Of a stretch of 64,000 nucleotides of DNA, positions 55,916 through 64,000 are shown one piece after another (the first letter of the stretch is position 1; every line of letters begins with the position of its first letter). The position numbers and the translations under genes are program-made. The notes under the pieces are model-generated. The model was not told the DNA's origin. It was given only the letters and a program-made list of their open reading frames with translations, and searched no databases. The stretch comes from Segatella buccae ATCC 33574 (GTDB taxonomy: Bacteria > Bacteroidota > Bacteroidia > Bacteroidales > Bacteroidaceae), in NCBI RefSeq assembly GCF_000184945.1, contig NZ_GL586311.1, positions 661,426 through 725,425 of the forward strand, written 5' to 3'.

Positions 55916-56476
55916 ATGAGAAAAAATCTTGGAGCAAAGCCTTTGAGCTATCCGCAACCGGTATTTATCATTGCCGCTTACGGAGCAGACGGTGTGCCCT
56001 CAGCCATGAATGCAGCCTGGGCGGGCATCACTAACCATACGGAAATTACAATGTGCCTCGACAGACGGCACAAGACTGTGGAAGATCTGCGCAGTCGCGG
56101 AGCTTTCACAGTGAGCATGGGCACAGCCCCGCAAGTAGTGGCCTGCGACTATGTGGGCATCGTCTCGGGCCACAAGGTGCCCGACAAATTCGCCCGTGCG
56201 GGCTTCCACGCTACTCCCTCCGAGTTTGTCGATGCCCCTCTCATCGACGAACTGCCGCTGGCCTTGGAGTGCCGCCTCATCTCCTACGATGAGGAACGCG
56301 AACTGCTCACGGGCGAAATCGTAAACGTGAGTGCCGACGAGTGCATCCTCGACGAGCGCGGCAAGGTGAATCCCCATGCCCTCCGTCCCATCGTCTTCGA
56401 CCCATTCAACAACACCTATCTGGAGATAGAGCACGAAGTGGGCAAAGCATTCAAGGATGGCACGCAGCTAAAATAG
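55916..56476 (+). CDS. Flavin reductase-like FMN-binding protein
   Basis: A 186-residue protein of the flavin reductase/FMN-binding split-barrel family (PQPVFIIAAYGADGVPSAMNAAWAGI, RGAFTVSMGTAPQVVACDYVG, ALECRLISYDEERELLTGEIVNV). Members transfer electrons to flavin or bind FMN; the partner is unknown here. It has no signal peptide and no clear link to glycan use. The frame is open from 55844, but ATG 55916 (MRKNLGAKPLSYPQPV) matches the family. A strong terminator follows at 56520. Confidence 0.9.
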   Translation: MRKNLGAKPLSYPQPVFIIAAYGADGVPSAMNAAWAGITNHTEITMCLDRRHKTVEDLRSRGAFTVSMGTAPQVVACDYVGIVSGHKVPDKFARAGFHATPSEFVDAPLIDELPLALECRLISYDEERELLTGEIVNVSADECILDERGKVNPHALRPIVFDPFNNTYLEIEHEVGKAFKDGTQLK

Positions 56477-56519
56477 GACCGAAGCAAGACAACATCAGGA
56501 CAAACAGGACATCATCCAA

Positions 56520-56556
56520 AAGACCGCCAAACCTCTTGAGACAGTTTGGCGGTCTT
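56520..56556 (+). terminator. Intrinsic terminator after the flavin reductase gene
   Basis: AAGACCGCCAAAC (56520-56532) pairs perfectly with GTTTGGCGGTCTT (56544-56556), followed by CTCTTTTG. It may serve both strands, since the minus-strand CE1-GH43 gene ends at 56577. Confidence 0.85.
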
Positions 56557-56576
56557 CTCTTTTGCATCCCTCCGGG

Positions 56577-58931
56577 TCAGTTTCTCTTATAATCGAAGGC
56601 ATCAATATCCACATATCCGCCTGTCTGGCGGGTGGCATAGCAGAACAAAGCCAGTCGGGTGCCCATGAAGAAGCGCCGATAGTCGAAACGCATCTGGTAG
56701 TCGCGGCCTATCCGGTGCCAAGTGCGGTTGTCAAGAGAATAGTAGAACATGGCCATATCACGACCCGGACGGAAGTCAGCATCTATGCGCAGATACACCT
56801 TGTTCCGTCTGACAGGCACACGCTCCACTTCCTTTTCCTGCACATCGGTGACAGCTTTCTCACGATCGGAGAGCGACACAGAGGCCTCACTCATGACGAA
56901 CACAGTCTTCTTTCCACTGCGCAAGAGAGTGAGCACACCCGAGTCGCCGTTGAAGGCAGCCAGTCCGGCCCGGTCGCCATCTTTAAGATGGGTGATGTCG
57001 AGGGCCACCGTTGCCGAACAAAGCGGCCCCTCCATGCGCTGCGAAAGAGTGTTGGGAGCCTCAAAGAGGTTTCCGGCCGGGCGCGAGGTTTTCAACCGAA
57101 GCCATCCCTTGCGCTCGGTGAGACTCCATGCCTCGTCCACCGGATTATGATTCCATTGCCACACACGCTTCAGATGAGGCCCCTCGAAGTCATCACTCTG
57201 CACGATGCCATGCTTTCCGCCACCCATCACAGGTCTGTCCATCAGTGTGGGGATATGCCCGAAACGGTCGCCGAGAATGGGCCACCCGTCTTCCCATCGG
57301 CACGGCATGAGCGTGAGCACACGCCCCACTCCGCCACGGTCTTGGAATATGACCCCATACCAACGCCCATCGGGGGCGTCGACGATAGTGCCCTGCCCCA
57401 CGTAGGAGAAACCGCCAAACTCGGTTTCAAGGATTGTGCGCTTCTCGTAAGGCCCATTGATGCTGTCGGCGCGATAGCACACCTGCCGCCGGGGCCTGCC
57501 CAGCGGCCATGAAACCATGAGCAGATAATACTTCCCGTCGCGTTTCACCATGCGGCTGCCTTCGAGCAGCCCCGTCTCGTCGGGCTCCCGCCGGAAAAGC
57601 GTGCAATCGCTCCCCGGCTTCATAAGGCACAGATCGGGAGTCAGTTCGCACATCTGTCCGGTGCCATAGACCACATAGGCACGGTCGTCGTCATCGAAGA
57701 AGAGGGATGCATCGTGGAAATGACGGAGGCGCGAGACGAGGGTCCACCGGCCCGTGGGGTCTTCAGTGGTATAGATATAGGTGTCGCCGCCGGGATTGTC
57801 GTTGGGGGCAAAGAGGGCATAAAAACGCCCCTTGTGATATTTCAGGGATGTGGCCCATTGGCCTCTTCCATAAACCGTTCCACCCTGCATGTCATATTTA
57901 GGCGAGTCGGTGAGCCGGTCGAAGACATAGCTCACGGTTTCCCAGTCCACCAAGTCGCGTGAGCGCATCACCGGTGCACCGGGCATGAGGTGCATCGTCG
58001 TACTCACCATGTAGAACCACTCGCCCACTCTGATGACATCAGGGTCGGGCACATCGGCCCACAACATGGGGTTGGGAAAACGACGGGCGGTTTGTTCGGA
58101 AATATAGATCAGGGCATTGACGAGCGACGGCCCCCAATAGTCCCAGTTGTGGCCGCCTGCTTTCACACGCGTCTCACAACCGATGTGCCGGGCTCTGAGT
58201 GCCTTCACAAAGTCCATGTTGTCTTCGAGAGTGAAGTCTTGGTCGCCGCAGTCGACATACCATTTCACGCTACGCCAACGCTCCACATCTTTTCCGTCGC
58301 CCCCATCGACCATCCTGATGGGATTGTGACGCTCCACATTGTGCTGCCGCCATTCGCCCAACGGGTCGTTTTTCAGAAAATCCAACGGCTGCCGGCGCAG
58401 GTAGGCACTCATGGCATAGACCACATTGAACATCTCCGGATGGCACAGCCCATAGCCCACAGCTCCGCCACCTCCCATCGAAAATCCGGCCACGGAGCGT
58501 TTGCCGGCTTCCCGGGCCACCCGGTATCGGTTTTCGATATATGGTATCAATTCGTTGAACATATAATCTTCGAAAGGCCATTCCGGTTCGTCAAACCATA
58601 TCATTTTGTCTTTATTGGCCTCCGGACACACAATGATCGTCTTCTGCATCCGGCACGCAGCCACCAGACTGTCTACCACCGTCTGCAAACGGCCATACAC
58701 GGCCCAATCGGTATTGGAGCAACCGCCCCCATGAAGCAGATAGAGTATGGGGTAGCTATCGGTCGACCGGTCGTAGCCATCGGGCAGACATACGGTATAT
58801 TCACGTTCGGCGATACCGGGCAACAACTTACAGGGCATCACCTCATGCACAATCCGACAGCCGGCCTGTCCTGCCAGCGGAAACATGGCGCAGAGCAGCA
58901 AGGCCATAAAAATCTTGATTTCTCTTTTCAT
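56577..58931 (-). CDS. Bifunctional CE1 esterase - GH43 glycosidase fusion
   Basis: A 784-residue secreted fusion (signal peptide ending GQAG). Residues 25-280 are a CE1 esterase with YLLHGGGCSNTDW, Ser151 in GFSMGGGG and His261 in AGGHNWDYW. Residues 285-600 are a GH43 propeller with Asp296 in DVPDPDVI, Asp407 in FHDASLFFDD and Glu457 in LLEGSRM; a concanavalin-like domain ends the protein. All catalytic residues of both parts are present. Fused esterase/arabinofuranosidase-xylosidase enzymes are known from xylan loci of gut Bacteroidota, where one protein removes ferulate and the arabinose carrying it. Confidence 0.92.
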   Translation of the reverse strand: MKREIKIFMALLLCAMFPLAGQAGCRIVHEVMPCKLLPGIAEREYTVCLPDGYDRSTDSYPILYLLHGGGCSNTDWAVYGRLQTVVDSLVAACRMQKTIIVCPEANKDKMIWFDEPEWPFEDYMFNELIPYIENRYRVAREAGKRSVAGFSMGGGGAVGYGLCHPEMFNVVYAMSAYLRRQPLDFLKNDPLGEWRQHNVERHNPIRMVDGGDGKDVERWRSVKWYVDCGDQDFTLEDNMDFVKALRARHIGCETRVKAGGHNWDYWGPSLVNALIYISEQTARRFPNPMLWADVPDPDVIRVGEWFYMVSTTMHLMPGAPVMRSRDLVDWETVSYVFDRLTDSPKYDMQGGTVYGRGQWATSLKYHKGRFYALFAPNDNPGGDTYIYTTEDPTGRWTLVSRLRHFHDASLFFDDDDRAYVVYGTGQMCELTPDLCLMKPGSDCTLFRREPDETGLLEGSRMVKRDGKYYLLMVSWPLGRPRRQVCYRADSINGPYEKRTILETEFGGFSYVGQGTIVDAPDGRWYGVIFQDRGGVGRVLTLMPCRWEDGWPILGDRFGHIPTLMDRPVMGGGKHGIVQSDDFEGPHLKRVWQWNHNPVDEAWSLTERKGWLRLKTSRPAGNLFEAPNTLSQRMEGPLCSATVALDITHLKDGDRAGLAAFNGDSGVLTLLRSGKKTVFVMSEASVSLSDREKAVTDVQEKEVERVPVRRNKVYLRIDADFRPGRDMAMFYYSLDNRTWHRIGRDYQMRFDYRRFFMGTRLALFCYATRQTGGYVDIDAFDYKRN

Positions 58932-59035
58932 ACCATTTATTCTTTATTCCCTGATTGGGATTTCTTCAACTCGTCTTTTGGTTATTTCATAGAGTGGCAG
59001 GGAGCTGGAAATATGTCATAACAATTTATCAGACA

Positions 59036-59067
59036 TTTGCAAACGGACAGAAAAAGTCGTACCTTTG
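59036..59067 (+). promoter_or_regulatory. Promoter in element R copy 3
   Basis: TTTG (59036-59039), 20 bases, TACCTTTG (59060-59067): full consensus. It points away from the CE1-GH43 gene and against the 3' end of GH115. Confidence 0.7.
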
Positions 59068-59074
59068 CATGAGC

Positions 59075-59104
59075 AAGGGAAGCACGCAAGTGTTTCCCTT
59101 TTTT
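59075..59104 (+). ncRNA. Hairpin with T-run at the head of element R copy 3
   Basis: AAGGGAAGCAC (59075-59085) pairs with GTGTTTCCCTT (59090-59100), one G-U pair, around the GNRA tetraloop GCAA, followed by TTTT. It starts 7 bases after the -7 box. Confidence 0.45.
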
Positions 59105-59522
59105 AGTTTCCAATCCACCAACAGACCCCCAACCCCCTGAAGGGGGCTTTTCATTCCTGCTATGGGAGATTGTTCGGCCCGAATGGCTTTGCAAAAGGGC
59201 CTCTTTGAGGTTGTCATCCGGCCCGAGTGAGCTTCCAAGTGTGGCCGTTTTGCAAGGTCGTTTGGGCTTGGCGGGAAAATTGATGGGACGGATTGGGTGG
59301 ATAAGGCGGATGAGATTGATTGGGAAGATAGGTGTGGAAAAATCGCGTGTAAGGCTTTTTCGAAACCTTTAATAGTTTGTGCTATATATCCGACACGGGG
59401 CTTTATCCTGCCCCCTTGACTTGGGGGGCTTTAGACACTCCATTCACACCTACCACCCATCACCCACCACCTGTCCTTACAGCAGGACAAAGACATCATC
59501 AACATCCAACACCTAACACCTA

Positions 59523-62018
59523 TCACCTCCTGCACGGCGACTCCTCCATCATGAGATAACCGGGCTTATAGCCTCCGGCATCGACCAAAACTTTCTCAAA
59601 CACGATGGCAGGATCGAGCGGACGGATGGTGAGTGTGTGACAGCCGTCGGGAGAGGGGGGCACGGGGAGTGTGACCACCGACTCCACCACACGGCGGGCC
59701 ACCGTGGGATAGTAGACCGTGTAGATATTCTCCTTGCGCTCGTTGAGCCGGGCGTTGAAGTTCACTTCGCGTTCCTGACCGCCGTCGAGCGACACCGTAT
59801 AGCGCAATCCGCCACGGTTGAGGAAGTCGAGCGTGGATTTCACCATCACACGCACGTTCACTTCCGAGGGCCGGAGCGCGCCCAACGAGAAACGGTAAGA
59901 GAGCGAAGCACCGGCCACAGGGGCAGTGTTGGGCATCAGCGTGAGTCCGCTGCGGGTGCGCCCCATGTAGGGTATCACCGTCCATCGGGCCCCGGAAGAC
60001 GGCAGGCAGGCAAATAAGTGCTCGGCCTCCATCGCCACCACGCTGTCGCGGGCCTCGAAGACAAATCCGCCGGGCCGTCCATCGGTCTCCACGCGATGCA
60101 CCTCGGGCATCTTGTCACGCGGAAAATCGTCGTTCCATGAAGTATAACCGATGTGCTTCTGGGTCATCATACCGTTCCATTTTCCACCCGCTATGTCGTG
60201 GTTGTAGGCCGCGCAGAGCAGCGAGTCGCGACGGAAAGCCTCGCCCACACGGTCGGCCCAGAGGTTGGCATCGGGGTCGTTGCGCTCATACAGGAAGTGG
60301 TTCATGGCTTGGGCATAGTACATCTGATAGACATTCGACATGGCCTGCAAAGGGAAGAGCACCAACTCCCGGTAGGCATCGCGCAGCTCGGGACGCAGCG
60401 AGAGATACTGCCGCAGGGCCTCGGCCTCAAGGCGCATGTAGTCGTCGGCCACCCGCCGCCATTCGCCCGTGGCCACATTGTAGGTCGAAGCGTCGAGCAT
60501 CTCGGCCGTGATGCGCCCGTTGTACTTGCCCACAAGATTGAGGATGCGGGCCGCCTCGGGAGCCTGCTCCTCGCCAAACTGCTCACGGCAGAAGCCGAGC
60601 GTGTGGTCGGTGAGCGTGGCTGCATCGTAGCGACGGGGATTCCACGCCATGTCCATGAAGAGGGAGATGGGATATTCCATCGGTTTGAGATCGCCCACGT
60701 TGAGTATCCACAGGCGGTCGATGCCGTAGTTGTAGGCCAACTGCAACTGTTCCCACATATTCTGCGTGGGTGTAACGTTGAGCCACTTGCTGTTGCGGGG
60801 CGCACCCACATAGTCCACATGGTAGTACAGTCCCCAGCCTCCGGCCCGGTTGCGCTCTTTGGCGGCAGGCACACGGCGCACGTTGCCCCAGTTGTCGTCG
60901 CAGAGGAGCATCGTCACGTCGTCGGGCACGCGCATCCCCTTGTCGTAGTAATCCAACACCTCTTTATACAACGCCCACACCTGCGGTGTCTCCTTGGCCG
61001 GCCGGCGGGTCACGTCGGCGATGATTCGCCGCTGATTCTCCACGATGCGTTGCATGAGCCGGGTGTCGGCCTCCTCGCTCATGGCCTCGTCACCGTCGCC
61101 GCGCATACCGATGGTCACGATATCTTCCGTCCCCTTCATGCGCTCGATGCCCTCCCGGAAGAAGCGATCAAGCACGGTCTGGTTGGTCTGATAGTTCCAC
61201 GCCCCGTAGTCTTTGCGCCGGCGCGCCCACTCCTGATGGTTGCGTGCCATGGGTTCGTGGTGGGAAGTGCCCATGATGACGCCCATCTCGTCGGCTGTGT
61301 GACTGTTTTCCGGGTCGTCGGCATAGAAGGCCCAGCCCCACATGGCAGGCCACAGCATGTTGCCCTTGAGGCGCAGGATGAGTTCAAACACGCGGGCATA
61401 GAATCGGTGGTCGCCATAATCGGTGCCGTAGGTGTGCTTCACCCACGAAGTGAGACAGGGAGCCTCGTCATTGAGAAAGAGCCCACGATAGCGCACAGCC
61501 GGTTCGCCGTCGGTGTAGATGCCACGGGAGATGTAGATGCGGTCGTGGCGGGCCACGGGCACATCGGCCCAGTCATACCACGGCGAGACACCCATCTGGC
61601 GGGAGAGTTCGTAGATGCCGTAGATGGTGCCCCGCCGGTCGCTGCCCGCAATGACGAGCTGCCGGCCCACAAGGGTGATGATGTATTTCTCGCGCCTGCC
61701 ACGAAGCAGACCGCCGTCGAGCAACCTGCGCTTCACCAGTCGGTCGATGGCTGTCGAGTGGCCGAGTGTCCCGATGAGGATGCCGGCACGCTCGTCAGTG
61801 CCCACAACAGCCTCTGCACCACACACTTTACGGATATCGGCGGCAAGATTGCGGGCGGCTATGGCCACGCCTTTCAGGTCGCGGGCATCCAGACAGATGC
61901 TCACGCCACCCCCGTCGTTGAGCAGCACGTCACCGGAGTCAAAGTTCACAAAACGGTCGGCAGCCGACAGCTGCAGGGAAAACAACAGAAGCAGGAGAAG
62001 ATAAATGCTTGTTTTCAT
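59523..62018 (-). CDS. GH115 xylan alpha-1,2-glucuronidase
   Basis: An 831-residue secreted enzyme (signal peptide ending QLSA). It shows the GH115 layout: N-terminal mixed domain, then the barrel with YRGLFLNDEAPCLTSWV, LKGNMLWPAMWGWAF, GTSHHEPMARNHQEW, LLCDDNWGNVRRVP and WILNVGDLKPMEYP, and a C-terminal helical and sandwich part. The family removes 4-O-methyl-glucuronic or glucuronic acid from internal xylose residues of long xylan. The frame is open to 62090, but ATG 62018 starts a proper signal peptide. The C-terminus abuts a degenerate short-repeat tract. Confidence 0.93.
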   Translation of the reverse strand: MKTSIYLLLLLLFSLQLSAADRFVNFDSGDVLLNDGGGVSICLDARDLKGVAIAARNLAADIRKVCGAEAVVGTDERAGILIGTLGHSTAIDRLVKRRLLDGGLLRGRREKYIITLVGRQLVIAGSDRRGTIYGIYELSRQMGVSPWYDWADVPVARHDRIYISRGIYTDGEPAVRYRGLFLNDEAPCLTSWVKHTYGTDYGDHRFYARVFELILRLKGNMLWPAMWGWAFYADDPENSHTADEMGVIMGTSHHEPMARNHQEWARRRKDYGAWNYQTNQTVLDRFFREGIERMKGTEDIVTIGMRGDGDEAMSEEADTRLMQRIVENQRRIIADVTRRPAKETPQVWALYKEVLDYYDKGMRVPDDVTMLLCDDNWGNVRRVPAAKERNRAGGWGLYYHVDYVGAPRNSKWLNVTPTQNMWEQLQLAYNYGIDRLWILNVGDLKPMEYPISLFMDMAWNPRRYDAATLTDHTLGFCREQFGEEQAPEAARILNLVGKYNGRITAEMLDASTYNVATGEWRRVADDYMRLEAEALRQYLSLRPELRDAYRELVLFPLQAMSNVYQMYYAQAMNHFLYERNDPDANLWADRVGEAFRRDSLLCAAYNHDIAGGKWNGMMTQKHIGYTSWNDDFPRDKMPEVHRVETDGRPGGFVFEARDSVVAMEAEHLFACLPSSGARWTVIPYMGRTRSGLTLMPNTAPVAGASLSYRFSLGALRPSEVNVRVMVKSTLDFLNRGGLRYTVSLDGGQEREVNFNARLNERKENIYTVYYPTVARRVVESVVTLPVPPSPDGCHTLTIRPLDPAIVFEKVLVDAGGYKPGYLMMEESPCRR

Positions 62019-62111
62019 GTAGATAAATATGGGGGATGAATCTTTTAAAAACAGCCGGCGGACCATCGGGGCAGGCTTTTGACACCGCACCCAAGGTCCA
62101 CCGACAGGACT

Positions 62112-64000
<1,889 letters not shown>

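Larger units (their letters stand above)
59036..59473 (+). repeat. Dispersed element R, copy 3
   Basis: Inverted, near-identical copy of 23466-23898, including 126 identical consecutive bases at 59172-59297. It ends with a GCCCCC/GGGGGGC hairpin, the shared TTTAGACACTCCATT and degenerate CACCTAC/CACCCAT repeats. It fills most of the 591-base gap before GH115. Related ACACCTA/TCACCTC units continue to the GH115 stop codon at 59523. Confidence 0.92.

Noticed and set aside
58982..59238. Short frames in element R with shared KPPSGGWG / RASLAHAK-like sequences
   Set aside because: Two antisense frames are open in the copies, but they read through the promoter and terminator-like hairpin, lack consistent starts and diverge at the ends. 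A non-coding element explains the similarity better.

Overview
The window looks like chromosomal DNA of a Bacteroidota species, most likely Prevotella or a close relative. Evidence: repeated SusC/SusD pairs, hybrid two-component regulators, Bacteroidota promoter signatures (TTTG, 19-20 bp, TAnnTTTG), and a cluster order matching the xylan utilization system (xus) of Prevotella bryantii. Base composition is GC-rich for Prevotella, so I do not name a species.

Layout. 1-4.5 kb is housekeeping: the tail of an AraC-type regulator (cut by the window edge), a DUF2851 protein, a hot-dog thioesterase, DprA and DusB. 4.6-6.3 kb is a GH43 enzyme. 6.6-7.8 kb is an AT-richer retropepsin-like/PDZ protein that looks out of place. 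8.4-21.2 kb, minus strand, is a complete xus operon (xusA, xusB, xusC, xusD, xusE, xyn10C), preceded by minus-strand GH5 and GH3 genes. 26.9-32.2 kb, plus strand, holds a feruloyl/acetyl esterase, an unusual GH43 whose first catalytic motif reads AHGGG, a DUF2264 protein and a GH105 enzyme. 33.5-51.7 kb, plus strand, is a second polysaccharide locus: two SusC/SusD pairs, a discoidin-type surface lipoprotein with a probable frameshift near its end, a 1513-residue multidomain protein with a GH128-like core, a 62-codon peptide and a GH127 beta-L-arabinofuranosidase. 51.9-55.8 kb is a full hybrid two-component regulator, followed by a flavin reductase. 56.6-64 kb, minus strand, returns to xylan: a CE1-GH43 fusion, a GH115 alpha-glucuronidase and a CE6-CE1 fusion running off the right edge.

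How it works together. The xus receptors and XusE would capture glucuronoarabinoxylan; GH10 and GH5 cut the backbone; GH3 and GH43 remove xylose and arabinose; GH115 removes (methyl)glucuronic acid; the CE1 and CE6 modules remove feruloyl and acetyl groups. The central plus-strand genes do not fit xylan as well. AHGGG-type GH43, DUF2264, GH105, GH127 and a GH128-like enzyme together suggest a branched, uronate-bearing, arabinose-rich glycan such as type II arabinogalactan. That is my inference.

Non-coding structure. Three families of dispersed intergenic elements occur: (i) a roughly 360-440 bp element in three copies, each with a near-consensus promoter directly followed by a GNRA-type hairpin and a T-run; (ii) an ungapped 86-bp element in two copies; (iii) long inverted repeats built from GTGGACGAGTA-type units beyond two glycosidase genes. 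I found no tRNA, rRNA, CRISPR array, transposase or integrase.
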